From assembly GCA_029006935.1 (NCBI GenBank), contig JAQXGX010000034.1, forward strand, positions 1 to 36,012: 36,012 nucleotides of DNA. Direction: 5' to 3'. Each line of letters opens with the position of its first letter. Positions within the stretch are counted from its first letter, which is position 1. The notes under the pieces were generated by a model that was not told where the DNA came from, ran no database searches, and was given only the letters and a program-made list of their open reading frames with translations. Below, in pieces: positions 25,501 through 32,917 of the stretch. The DNA is from Eggerthellales bacterium (GTDB lineage: Bacteria; Actinomycetota; Coriobacteriia; Coriobacteriales; Eggerthellaceae). Both the position numbers and the translations under genes were made by a program.

Positions 25501-26249
25501 TTGCGCACCTGGGCCAGGACCTTGGGCGTGCCCAGAAACTCCACCACCGGGAAGATCTGCACCTTCTCCAGCATGCCTATGGTCTGGCCGGTGGAGGGAA
25601 CGATGCGGCGGATTTCGTCCAGTTCGTCTCCGAAGAAGTCCAGCCGAACGGGATAGGCCAGGTTGCCGGGAAACACGTCCACGGCGCCTCCCCGCACGGC
25701 AAAGCTGCCCGGACCTTCCAGCTCCCCGGTGTTCTGGTAGCCCCGGGCCTCCAGGGCATGGAGCAGGTCGTCCAGCTCCGCTCCGCAAGAAGCAGGCATG
25801 TCCGCCAGCTCCTTGCCCGCCTCAAGCGTCAGGGGACGGGCGGTCTGGGACTTGACCGGCGCCAGGCAGCGGCACAGGGCCCGGGCGCTGGACACCACCA
25901 CGCACTCGGCACCCGACTGCAAGGCCCATGCGGCCTGAAGCCGCTTTGCAACCTGGGAGGCATCAGGAACCTTGGTGGTAACCGGCACGTCGGTGCGCTC
26001 GGGGAACAGCAGGACGCGGTCTTCGCCCAGAAAAGCCGCCAGGCTGCGGGCAAAGGACACCGCCGACTCCTGGCCCGCCACCACCACCAGGGTGGCCTGG
26101 GGCTTGCGGGCGAACTGCGCGGCCACCATCAGGGGACGGGCAGAGGAAGCCACGCCCAGAGCCGCGTCCTGACCCTGATCCAGCTTGTCCCAAAACCCCT
26201 GGACCGCATGGGTCTGCTCCAGCTGGTAAGCCAAAGAATCAATGAGCAT
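22545..26249 (-). CDS. mfd: Transcription-repair coupling factor, about 1234 aa
   Basis: Domains in order: a UvrB-like N-terminal region that binds UvrA, an RNA-polymerase-interacting CarD-like domain (PGDYVVHAVHGVAYF to LYVPVEQLDRVTRYVG), and a superfamily-2 translocase with Walker A CGDVGFGKTEVALRA and DEEQ box LVIIDEEQRFG. A helicase C-terminal half with TTIIESGIDNPHTNTLI and GRVGRSSTQAYAYF and the C-terminal TRCF domain complete it. Mfd removes stalled polymerase and recruits nucleotide excision repair. The start MLIDSLAYQ at 26249 is preceded by GAAGGGG. The C-terminus has a basic, Ala/Lys-rich tail of about 60 residues. Confidence 0.96.
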   Translation of the reverse strand: MLIDSLAYQLEQTHAVQGFWDKLDQGQDAALGVASSARPLMVAAQFARKPQATLVVVAGQESAVSFARSLAAFLGEDRVLLFPERTDVPVTTKVPDASQVAKRLQAAWALQSGAECVVVSSARALCRCLAPVKSQTARPLTLEAGKELADMPASCGAELDDLLHALEARGYQNTGELEGPGSFAVRGGAVDVFPGNLAYPVRLDFFGDELDEIRRIVPSTGQTIGMLEKVQIFPVVEFLGTPKVLAQVRKDLKTPALTNPVLRNMLEKLQGGLRFEGSDALLPYVYDSTVTLGAYAGSEALTVLVEPRSLFDDAQRTYDQVLSCCSGSSVPVQGLFAAPAELDFGSGQRATYVSIMRVGGAVDDDLPVKRVDVAGNTEKLFGKLRTLLDAGDMVVFSAPNFRARENMKLLFVEHSLPIHDLEETQLAASPSGKSKRESTTPGAKKRRLRRGVVNVTAADVPLGMIFPKAKLALVSISDTQGSRTASRSRRPVDITEITFPYKPGDYVVHAVHGVAYFRDLVRREVDGVSRDYLLLEYADEDKLYVPVEQLDRVTRYVGPEGASPRLTRLNTSDWSRALGKARRATKKLAFDLVDVYARRAATQGFAFGPDTVWQREMEEAFPYQETHDQLAAIADVKADMQAPKPMDRLICGDVGFGKTEVALRAAFKATQDNKQVMVLCPTTILAQQHFTNFKERFEPFGVRVEVLSRFRTPAQQAHALAGFADGSVQVLVGTHRLLSRDVNPRDLGLVIIDEEQRFGVGHKEQMKNLRESIDVLTLSATPIPRTMQMSLSGVRDMSLIMTPPDKRRPVEVTVGEWDPDVVSAAIRRELARKGQVYYVSNRVRGIDGAVARVKDAAEEARVGVAHGQMSKDELEKVMEDFSAGELDVLVATTIIESGIDNPHTNTLIIEDSQRLGLAQMYQLKGRVGRSSTQAYAYFMFPESVNLTEEAAARLTALNEHQDLGSGMRIAMRDLEIRGAGSMLGAEQSGNMSAVGFDLFAQMLQQAVTATREGDEGSLDQLPPALSDITVNLPGHTYLPEEYVPDADERVLWYRRIASAGTMEAVDALEQDLLSKRPDMPAAARNLLSKSRVRAYCNEHGVKLVSVVAGKLVVEPVTVPRATMIAIRRAGGRYLEEKRKLTLPVSRYFKLEEGDSLYGPVTELLKSLVEGGGDVSSPAAEKKKAPAGRAGATGAGSKAAEAAARAKRADAALERRRNRNLTTRTVRATRRGGSR

Positions 26250-26360
26250 AGATACCCCTTCCCTTGATAGAACAACACGAAAAGCCGCGGAAAACCGCGG
26301 CGCGCAGCTAGCACCATACCATATACTCTTTCCCAGCAAGACCGGGGAAAGGAAGCCCTC
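26250..26360. promoter_or_regulatory. Divergent promoter region between mfd and nth
   Basis: The 110-base gap contains an AT-rich patch CCATACCATATACTC with a TATACT -10-like box for nth, and CCGCGG-AAAA-CCGCGG, a perfect hairpin on the mfd side. No convincing -35 boxes are seen. Confidence 0.4.
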
Positions 26361-27026
26361 ATGGCACGAGAGTCATTGGCATCGAAGCAGGCGCGAGCCG
26401 CCGTAATCGAAGAGCGCATGTTCGCCTACTACGGCGAAGGAGAGTGCTCCCTTGACTACCAAACCCCCTTCCAGCTTACGGTGGCGGTGGTTCTTTCGGC
26501 CCAGTGCACCGATGCTGCGGTGAACCGGGTGACCCCGGAGCTCTTCGCCCGATTCGGTACGCCCCCGGACATGGCATCGGCTCGTCTTGACCAGGTGGAG
26601 CAGATCATTCACTCCCTGGGCTTCTTCCGTTCCAAGGCAAAGAACCTGATCGCCCTGGCCCAGAAGCTGCTCACCGACTTCGGCGGGCAGGTCCCCCAAG
26701 ACGTGGATGCGCTGCAGACCCTGCCGGGAGTGGGGCGAAAGACCGCCAACGTGGTCATGTGCGAAGCCTTCAAGGACCCCCAGGGCATAGCGGTCGACAC
26801 CCACGTGTACCGGATCGCCCATCGCCTGAAGCTGGCGGGACCTTCCGCCGACACGCCCCAGAAGACCGAGGACGTGCTGCTGAAGGTGCTCCCTCGCTCC
26901 CAGTGGCTGTACGTGAACCACCAGTGGGTGCATTTCGGACGGGAGTTCTGCTCCGCCCGCAACCCCAAGTGCAGCACCTGCTTCCTGCAGGACGTATGCC
27001 CGAGCTGCGGCAAGGAGGCCCGCTAG
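26361..27026 (+). CDS. nth: Endonuclease III, 221 aa
   Basis: The helix-hairpin-helix motif LPGVGRKTANVV supplies the catalytic Lys, and VDTHVYRIAHRL supplies the catalytic Asp. A C-terminal 4Fe-4S motif C-X6-C-X2-C-X5-C (CSARNPKCSTCFLQDVC) is intact. The enzyme removes oxidised pyrimidines and cuts at abasic sites. AAAGGA lies 7 bases before the ATG. It is transcribed divergently from mfd. Confidence 0.95.
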   Translation: MARESLASKQARAAVIEERMFAYYGEGECSLDYQTPFQLTVAVVLSAQCTDAAVNRVTPELFARFGTPPDMASARLDQVEQIIHSLGFFRSKAKNLIALAQKLLTDFGGQVPQDVDALQTLPGVGRKTANVVMCEAFKDPQGIAVDTHVYRIAHRLKLAGPSADTPQKTEDVLLKVLPRSQWLYVNHQWVHFGREFCSARNPKCSTCFLQDVCPSCGKEAR

Positions 27027-27259
27027 CTGCCTAGGCCCCGGAACCGGCCTTCCACTCCGGACCCCGGCCAATAATCAGGGCAAAACCGATCCCGTGACCT
27101 GCGTCTGAAAGCCGGAAAAAGGGAGCAGGAAATCGACTGGAAACGAAATTTCATAACTATAGCAAAATTTTTCATGCATTAGAATACGACTCAGGCACGT
27201 TTTTCTGAGCTTTAGCAGATCCCGGCGCGCCGCACCTCCCAGGGAATACGGAGACGCCC
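27027..27259. promoter_or_regulatory. Intergenic region with the probable promoter of the CarD-family gene
   Basis: After nth, GGCCCCGG-AA-CCGG-type complementary blocks could end transcription. Further on, an AT-rich tract (about 27143-27187) contains CTATAG and TAGAAT -10-like boxes without a clear -35. CTCAG and CTGAG form a small inverted repeat nearer the gene. Confidence 0.4.
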
Positions 27260-27793
27260 ATGTACTCACCAGGAGAAATCGTCGTATACCGGCACCATGT
27301 GTGCACCGTCGTCTGCGTTCGGGAAAAGTACTTCAACGACCGGGACTACCTTGAGCTGGAGGCGCTGTTCGAAAACGCCCTGAAGCTGTACGTGGTCGCC
27401 TCCGATGCCCGACCGCCCCTGGTCCGTCTCCCCATGGAGGCCTCCCAGGCTGATGAGCTACTCCAAAGCATCCCCGGCATTCCCGCCATAGACGAAGAGG
27501 AGCTCAAGCAACGCTCGGGCACCTCCACGTTGCTGGAACGCAAGATGCGGGAGGCCTACGACGCGCTCATGAAGTCGTCAAGGCCGGCGGACCTGGTGTC
27601 TATCATCAAGACCACTCGCAAGCGCACCGCGCGAAGGGAAAAGGCCGGTCGCTCCATCGCCACGTTGGACCGTCGCTACCAGGACATGGCCATGAGCTTC
27701 CTGTGCAATGAGATGTGCATGAGCCTGGGCATTGACCGCGATCTCATGGAGAGCATGGTCCTGGAGCGCATGGACGCTCCCTGCTCCGACTAG
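27260..27793 (+). CDS. CarD/CdnL-family transcription factor, 177 aa
   Basis: The N-terminus MYSPGEIVVYRHHVCTVVCV matches the start of the RNA-polymerase-interacting (Tudor-like) domain shared by CarD and Mfd. The strands that follow include YLELEAL and LYVVASDARPPLVRLPM. The remainder is helical and basic (residues 85-170, with TTRKRTARREKAGRS), as in the DNA-binding half of CarD. CarD-type proteins stabilise open promoter complexes. GGAG lies 6 bases before the ATG. Its TAG shares the four bases CTAG with the stop of the hydrogenase protease gene on the other strand. Confidence 0.85.
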   Translation: MYSPGEIVVYRHHVCTVVCVREKYFNDRDYLELEALFENALKLYVVASDARPPLVRLPMEASQADELLQSIPGIPAIDEEELKQRSGTSTLLERKMREAYDALMKSSRPADLVSIIKTTRKRTARREKAGRSIATLDRRYQDMAMSFLCNEMCMSLGIDRDLMESMVLERMDAPCSD

Positions 27794-28344
27794 GGCAGCG
27801 TCGATCCGTCCTTGGGACGAACCGCGAACCCGTGATTGTGCAGTGTTGCCGCCACGGTGTCCACCAGAAGAGGCAGAGCTTCGGCACAATGGGGCGTCAG
27901 GCCCTCCACGTACTCCGCAGGCTCTATGTTTTCCGCCTGCATTCCCAGACACACGCCCTCGGCCTCGTACCCCAGCAGAATGGCGGCATCGAACAGATCC
28001 ACCAGTTTCAGATCGTGCAGGGAAGCGTTGGCGCCGCTGTTGCGGGCCATGTCCTCCGGACTGAACTGGAAGACCGTTCCCGGAGGCTCCTGAGTACCCA
28101 CCACGGCATCCACCGTCACGATCAGATCGCACTCCCGCACGAAGGGAATCAGGTCCAGGCTCATGCAGCCCGCCTCTTTCACCAGCACGTTTTCGGGAAG
28201 GTCGTACGACTCCAGCAGCAGATCATAGGCAAAGGGGCCTATGCCGTCGTCCAGCATGATACGGTTTCCCACGAACACTACCAGGGCCTTGGCCCTGCCA
28301 GACTCTTCCGGGCGCAGACCCAAGTCGTTATTGTGCTCTTCCAT
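27790..28344 (-). CDS. hyaD: Hydrogenase maturation endopeptidase (HyaD/HybD-like), 184 aa
   Basis: The family start VVFVGNRIMLDDGIGP is present, followed by LIVTVDAVVGTQEPPGTV and SLHDLKLVDLF. The acidic residues in these motifs and the His in SLHD bind nickel in the precursor large subunit. The enzyme cuts off the C-terminal tail of the [NiFe] large subunit after nickel insertion. The start at 28344 is five bases after the stop of the preceding membrane-protein gene. It is last in the hydrogenase operon. The accessory hyp genes are not in the window. Confidence 0.9.
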   Translation of the reverse strand: MEEHNNDLGLRPEESGRAKALVVFVGNRIMLDDGIGPFAYDLLLESYDLPENVLVKEAGCMSLDLIPFVRECDLIVTVDAVVGTQEPPGTVFQFSPEDMARNSGANASLHDLKLVDLFDAAILLGYEAEGVCLGMQAENIEPAEYVEGLTPHCAEALPLLVDTVAATLHNHGFAVRPKDGSTLP

Positions 28345-28349
28345 GGGCC

Positions 28350-28769
28350 CTACCCTACCGTGGGACGGATGAACAGGTTGTAGTACGTTGCCAGGCTCAC
28401 GAACACCACCGCGATCAGAGCGCAGGCCACCGCCCATTTCCGCTCCGTGGCAATATACTGCTGCCGGGTCTTGCCCGCAGCCTCCGCCCTATGGGCGGCT
28501 CGGGGCTGGCTGATGCGCCCGTAGACCAAGGTAATCGAAACGATCACCGCCAACGCGATCACCGCCAGGGAAATGGAGAGCGCCGAAGGCTCCTGGGTGG
28601 CCGCATAGATCAGGTTGTCCACGAACAGCCACAGAGGATAGAACAGGACCACGGCAATCTCCCCATGACCTGGACCCCAGATGGGGGGCATGAGCAGCGC
28701 GCCCCAGTTGAAGTACGGAAGACCCTCCAGGAACTTCCGCTCCTTTTCAAAATCCTGCTCGGTTGGCAT
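28350..28769 (-). CDS. Small membrane protein of unknown function in the hydrogenase operon, 139 aa
   Basis: Three hydrophobic helices are visible (about 38-55, 64-84 and 110-130). A charged N-terminus is followed by YFNWGALLMPPIWGPGHG (19-36), a Gly/Pro/Trp motif that recalls other small membrane proteins of unknown role. GAAGGGAG lies 7 bases before the ATG at 28769. It lies between the cytochrome b gene and the maturation protease gene in the same operon. It may help assemble or anchor the hydrogenase, or be unrelated; nothing in the sequence decides. Confidence 0.75.
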   Translation of the reverse strand: MPTEQDFEKERKFLEGLPYFNWGALLMPPIWGPGHGEIAVVLFYPLWLFVDNLIYAATQEPSALSISLAVIALAVIVSITLVYGRISQPRAAHRAEAAGKTRQQYIATERKWAVACALIAVVFVSLATYYNLFIRPTVG

Positions 28770-28853
28770 GGACACGCTCCCTTCAAAGAAGGGGGCGACC
28801 CGCCGAAGCAGGCCGCCCCTGAAAGCTTGCAACAAGCAATGCTCCGCTTCGGC

Positions 28854-29543
28854 CTAATGGCCCACGGAGTAGTCTTCGCCGTCGATCAGGTGAGTGTCCG
28901 GATCGTAGGTCAGACCGCCATGCTCCTTACGGAAGAACATGAGCTTGGTAGGTGCCGTGCCCTCGATGTTCGCCAGGTAGATGTGGATGAACATGAACAG
29001 GATGAACACGAACATGATGAAGTAGTGGATGATGCGCATGGACATGGGTCCACCCACAAAAGCCACCAGGGCAGCGCAGAACGGAGTGTTCATGACCGGA
29101 GCCCAGATGCACAGGCCGGTGATGAACTGCAAAATGATCAGCGGGGCAATGGCCAGGTAGCTGATCTTCTGCGGAACGCCCAGCTTGGCTCCCAGAGGAT
29201 GGTCCTTGCGCAGGAACAGGTAGTACTTCACCCACTCCAGCAGCTGATGACGGTTGTCCTTCTGGGGCAGCCACATCCAGATGTCCTTGGTCTTCTTGCG
29301 GGTGCCGCCGGTGGGAGCTGCCTCGATGAAGAATGCCAGCACCACGCGGATCACGCAGTTGATGAAGAGCACGAAGCCGAAGAACACGTGCAGGCCACGA
29401 GCCATGGACTCGAACAGGGGCCAGAACGGGAAGTGAATGCAGAAGCCAGTCACGATCAGAATGATCATGGCAACCAGGTTCACCCAGTGAGTGATGACGA
29501 AGGGCAGCGGATGAGCTTCCTTGTAATGTGCAAGATGAGCCAT
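28854..29543 (-). CDS. hyaC: Hydrogenase cytochrome b subunit, 229 aa
   Basis: Four hydrophobic segments carry histidines placed for two b haems: FVITHWVNL, RGLHVFFG, then IIHYFIMFVF and MFIHIYLANIEG near the C-terminus. This is the HupC/HyaC pattern. The protein anchors the hydrogenase and delivers electrons from H2 to menaquinone. The ATG follows directly after the stop of the large-subunit gene, so it is coupled to it. Confidence 0.92.
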   Translation of the reverse strand: MAHLAHYKEAHPLPFVITHWVNLVAMIILIVTGFCIHFPFWPLFESMARGLHVFFGFVLFINCVIRVVLAFFIEAAPTGGTRKKTKDIWMWLPQKDNRHQLLEWVKYYLFLRKDHPLGAKLGVPQKISYLAIAPLIILQFITGLCIWAPVMNTPFCAALVAFVGGPMSMRIIHYFIMFVFILFMFIHIYLANIEGTAPTKLMFFRKEHGGLTYDPDTHLIDGEDYSVGH

Positions 29544-31232
29544 TTACTTCACCCCCCACGGATTGGTCACGGTCTTGAAGGTCTTGCCGGTCTTAGGCTC
29601 GGTCACGTGCACGGCGCAGGCGGTGCAGGGGTCGAAGCTGTGGACCGTACGCAGGGCGTTGATGGGCTTTTCGATGGTTTCCACCGGCACGCCGACCAGG
29701 GCTTCCTCCAGCGGACCCATCTCGCCGTTGGCTCCGCGGGGAGCCAGGTTCCAGGTGGACGGGATGATGATCTGGTAACCCTTGATCTTGCCGCCCTCCA
29801 CCTTCTCGGAGTGGTAGAGCGCACCACGGGGTGCCTCCCAGAAGCCGGTGCCGGAGCCATCCAGGCGCTTGGGCTCGGAGTAGTAGGGGTTGGCTTCCTT
29901 GGTCAGGGACTCAGCGTCGCCGCCAGCCAGGGCCTCGATCAGCTCGTCGCACCACTGCTCCATCAGGTTGGCAATGTAGACGGTCTCGATCTGGCGCACG
30001 CCGGTGCGGCCCAGGGTGGACGGAACATCGGTCAGCTTCAGGCCGGTCTTCTTCAGGAAGGCGTCGACCTGGGTCTTGATGAAGGGCACGCCGCGGACGT
30101 AAGCCGCCAGGATACGGGACATGGAGCCCGCTTCCATGGACTTGCCGTTATACTCGGGGCGCTTGACCCACGTGTAACGGTCTTCCACGTTGTACTCGGT
30201 GAACTCCGGCTCGGTGACGAAGTACGGGGACTGGTAGGTCTCCGAACCCTTGTACCAGGAGCGGCCCATGTACTCGGTGATCAGGGACTCGTCCGGGTCG
30301 GTCAGGTTCAGGTTCTCATCCAGCACGCCGGAGGGCATGTAGCGGTTGGCCATCTGCTTGACGTAGTCGTCGTCGTAGGGCCAGTCCTTGCCCTCGAACA
30401 CGCCCCAGGCGATGTAGCGACCGCAGCCCTTGCCGAACTTCAGAGCGTCCTTGTAGGGACCCACCAGGGCCAGGGTGTCCTGGATCATGGTGGACTCCAC
30501 CCATTCCTTCAGATCCTTGATGAGCATCTTCAGGTCGTCCAGCTTTTCCTCGGTGGGCACGAAGAAGGTGCCGCCCGGGGTCACGCCGGTGATGTGGGGC
30601 ATCTTGCCGCCCAGCAGACCGGCGATCTCGGAAGCCTTGGACTGCATCTGAAGGGCCTCAAGGTAATGGGCGGTCAGCAGCAGGTCGGCAGCGGGGTCCA
30701 GCTTGTAGGCGGTGCCGCCGTCAGCATCGAACCAGTTGCCGCTGAAGATGGAGAGCTGGCCGTTCTCGGCGAACTTCTTCAGACGCTGCTGCAGGCCCTT
30801 GAAGTCGGTGTTGGTGGAAGAGCCCAGCTCCTGGGCAAGATCCCACGCATCTGCCGGCTTGGCCTTCAGGGCGTTCAGCGGGTTGACGTAGTCAAGGCCG
30901 GCCAGGTTGTACATCCACAGGATGTGGGAGTGCAGGAACTGGGCACCCTCGATCAGGTTGCGGATGATGCGAGCCCTGTTGGGAATGGTGATGCCGTAGG
31001 CCTTGTCGCCGGCGATGGCGGCAGCATGGCCGTGGGAAACCGGGCACACGCCGCAGATGCGCTGCACGATGTGAGCGGCATCCTCGGGAGTGCGGTCCTC
31101 GACCACCATCTCCATACCGCGGAAGCAGCCGCCGGAAACCCAAGCGTCGGAGACCACGCCGTCGGTGACTTCCATTTCCACGCGCAGGTGACCCTCGATG
31201 CGGGTAATCGGGTCAATCACAGAACGTGCCAT
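29544..31232 (-). CDS. hyaB: [NiFe]-hydrogenase large subunit, 562 aa
   Basis: The N-terminal nickel motif RICGVCPVSHGHAA and the C-terminal motif DPCTACAVH supply the four cysteine ligands of the NiFe centre. The tail after the last His (about 20 residues) is the piece removed by the maturation protease encoded downstream. It resembles the membrane-bound uptake (group 1) class and is preceded and followed without gaps by the small-subunit and cytochrome b genes. H2 oxidation is the likely direction. Confidence 0.95.
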   Translation of the reverse strand: MARSVIDPITRIEGHLRVEMEVTDGVVSDAWVSGGCFRGMEMVVEDRTPEDAAHIVQRICGVCPVSHGHAAAIAGDKAYGITIPNRARIIRNLIEGAQFLHSHILWMYNLAGLDYVNPLNALKAKPADAWDLAQELGSSTNTDFKGLQQRLKKFAENGQLSIFSGNWFDADGGTAYKLDPAADLLLTAHYLEALQMQSKASEIAGLLGGKMPHITGVTPGGTFFVPTEEKLDDLKMLIKDLKEWVESTMIQDTLALVGPYKDALKFGKGCGRYIAWGVFEGKDWPYDDDYVKQMANRYMPSGVLDENLNLTDPDESLITEYMGRSWYKGSETYQSPYFVTEPEFTEYNVEDRYTWVKRPEYNGKSMEAGSMSRILAAYVRGVPFIKTQVDAFLKKTGLKLTDVPSTLGRTGVRQIETVYIANLMEQWCDELIEALAGGDAESLTKEANPYYSEPKRLDGSGTGFWEAPRGALYHSEKVEGGKIKGYQIIIPSTWNLAPRGANGEMGPLEEALVGVPVETIEKPINALRTVHSFDPCTACAVHVTEPKTGKTFKTVTNPWGVK

Positions 31233-32651
31233 TTACTCCTGACCCCCTTCCACATCGGCGGATTCCTTTGCCGCAGCAGCCTGCTCGGCGTTGCGCTGGG
31301 CAATGCGTGCCTGGGCGATCTCGTCCAGGGCCTTGGCGTCAGCCTGAGCCTTTGCGCCGGAAACCTTCGCGGCTTCCTTTCGCTCGGCCTGGACTGCCTT
31401 GTTCTTGGCCTCGAGCTCGCGGTCCCTCTGGACCTCGGCGATCACGGCATCGATGTCCTCGTACTTGCCGATTGCCTTGTCCGGGTTCTTTTCGTCCCAA
31501 CGACGAATCTTCTCGAAGGGAGCGCCGCCGTCGGTGCGGCCGGTCTTCTTCATGCCGAAGCTGTGGACCACCAGTGCGGCGCCCAGCAGCGCGGTAATGC
31601 CCAGGGCAACGGTGCCCGGCTGGAAGACCAGCGGACCCACGCGCAGATCGCGATGACGGTTTCGGAAGGGCGTGTTGACCTCGACCCAGTTCTGGCCGGG
31701 GTTGGCAGGGTTGGCCTCGCAGCAGCCGATGCAGGGAGCACCGGACTTGACGCACCAGGACCTGCCATGGTTCCACAGGGTCACGCTGCAGTCAGCGTAG
31801 GTCTGGGGACCGCGGCATCCCAGGGGATACAGGCAGTAGCCCAGCTCCTCTTCCTTGGAGCCGATCTCGTACACGAACTCGCCGTTCTCGAAGTGACCGC
31901 GACGTTCGCAGTTGTCATGGATGGTCTGGCCGAAGATGACGGTGGGACGGTTCATGGAGTCGAGCTCGGGGAGCTTGTTCATCATGACCACGTCCACCAG
32001 CACTGCCACCAGCCACTCGGGGTTGGCCGGGCAGCCCGGAACGTTGATGACCGGGACCTCGATGCCGTTCTTCTGCAGGAACGCCTGGACGCCCAGAGCA
32101 CCTGCAGAGTTGGGATGGGCGCCCATCCAGCCGCCGTTGACGGCGCAGGAGCCCAAGGCCACGACTGCGTTTGCGTGTTCCGCGGCCTCGATCAGGTGCT
32201 CGGTACCGGGCTTGTCGGCAACGCGCAGGGCATGACCGCCCCAGCCTTCCAGCACGGCTCCCTCGTACACCAGAATGTAGTTGCCGGCCTTGATGGTCTG
32301 TTCCTTCGCCTCCTCCATGGACCAGCCCGCTGCCGCGGACAGGGTCTCGGAGTAGTTCAGGGAGATCATCTCCAACACCACGGTCGCCGGATCAGGCGTA
32401 TCCACCTGAGCGAACGACTCGGTGCAGCCGGTGCAGGACGCGCCCTCGATCCAGATGACCGGATAGAGCTTTCCTTCCTTCGCGCCGATGACCGACTTCT
32501 CCAAAGCAAGCGCTACCTGAGGCGCCGCAATCTGCCCCAGGCCAGCTGCTGCTGCCACGGCTCCGCAAAGCTTCATGAAGCTGCGGCGCGAAACACCACG
32601 CGCCTCCAGCATGTCCTGAAGCCTAGCCGCAACAATAGCCTCACTTCCCAT
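31233..32651 (-). CDS. hyaA: [NiFe]-hydrogenase small subunit with long C-terminal tail, 472 aa
   Basis: A twin-arginine signal SRRSFMKLCGAVAAAAG directs export. The proximal cluster begins at GASCTGCTES, with further cluster cysteines at CEANPANPG, CLYPLGCRGP and SWCVKSGAPCIGCC. The proximal pair is the standard CTGC form, not the extra-cysteine form of oxygen-tolerant enzymes. A membrane helix (TVALGITALLGAALVVHSF) is followed by about 107 residues rich in Ala, Lys and Glu that look helical and would be cytosolic. I choose ATG 32651 because AAGGAGG lies 7 bases before it; a GTG at 32657 is too close. Confidence 0.94.
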   Translation of the reverse strand: MGSEAIVAARLQDMLEARGVSRRSFMKLCGAVAAAAGLGQIAAPQVALALEKSVIGAKEGKLYPVIWIEGASCTGCTESFAQVDTPDPATVVLEMISLNYSETLSAAAGWSMEEAKEQTIKAGNYILVYEGAVLEGWGGHALRVADKPGTEHLIEAAEHANAVVALGSCAVNGGWMGAHPNSAGALGVQAFLQKNGIEVPVINVPGCPANPEWLVAVLVDVVMMNKLPELDSMNRPTVIFGQTIHDNCERRGHFENGEFVYEIGSKEEELGYCLYPLGCRGPQTYADCSVTLWNHGRSWCVKSGAPCIGCCEANPANPGQNWVEVNTPFRNRHRDLRVGPLVFQPGTVALGITALLGAALVVHSFGMKKTGRTDGGAPFEKIRRWDEKNPDKAIGKYEDIDAVIAEVQRDRELEAKNKAVQAERKEAAKVSGAKAQADAKALDEIAQARIAQRNAEQAAAAKESADVEGGQE

Positions 32652-32917
32652 GTGCACACCTCCTTCAGTGTGTCTCGTCTACTACTACCCTTCGCATTGT
32701 GAAGCATGGGCACACATCTTGTTCACCACAAATTCATGAAATCGTCCGACGGCGAAAGAATGTTACGCTCACCGACGGATATAACACAATTCCCTGCATT
32801 CACCCCATAGGGGGACCGCTCCAAAAATGGCTACCATTCGCTCAGCTATTCCTGGTATAGTTTGTAAGTTATGCAAATCCGCGCTATTTCCTCATTCAAA
32901 GGACGAAAGGACCGGGG
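32652..32917. promoter_or_regulatory. Divergent regulatory region between the hydrogenase operon and pheA
   Basis: For the hydrogenase (minus strand), TTGTGT (32789..32784) and TAACAT (32765..32760) lie 18 bases apart, a weak promoter. Downstream of it lie two inverted repeats, TTGT-TCACC-ACAA (32719-32731) and TTCATGAA (32733-32740), possible operator sites. For pheA (plus strand) there is an extended -10 at 32853-32861. Confidence 0.35.
32853..32861 (+). promoter_or_regulatory. Extended -10 promoter of pheA
   Basis: TGGTATAGT is an extended -10 (TGnTATAAT type) with no good -35. It lies about 57 bases before the start codon. Confidence 0.5.

Noticed and set aside
22953-26267. Plus-strand open frame of 1104 codons opposite mfd
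   Set aside because: Antisense shadow of mfd; no recognisable motif and composition typical of a reversed high-GC frame.
31233-32651. Oxygen-tolerant hydrogenase
   Set aside because: The proximal cluster motif is CTGCTES, with none of the two extra cysteines that mark oxygen-tolerant small subunits.
28491-32702. Very long plus-strand open frame (1403 codons) across the hydrogenase genes
   Set aside because: It is antisense to five well-identified genes and its translation is His/Gly/Val/Leu-rich low-complexity text with no domain. High GC content makes such shadow frames.
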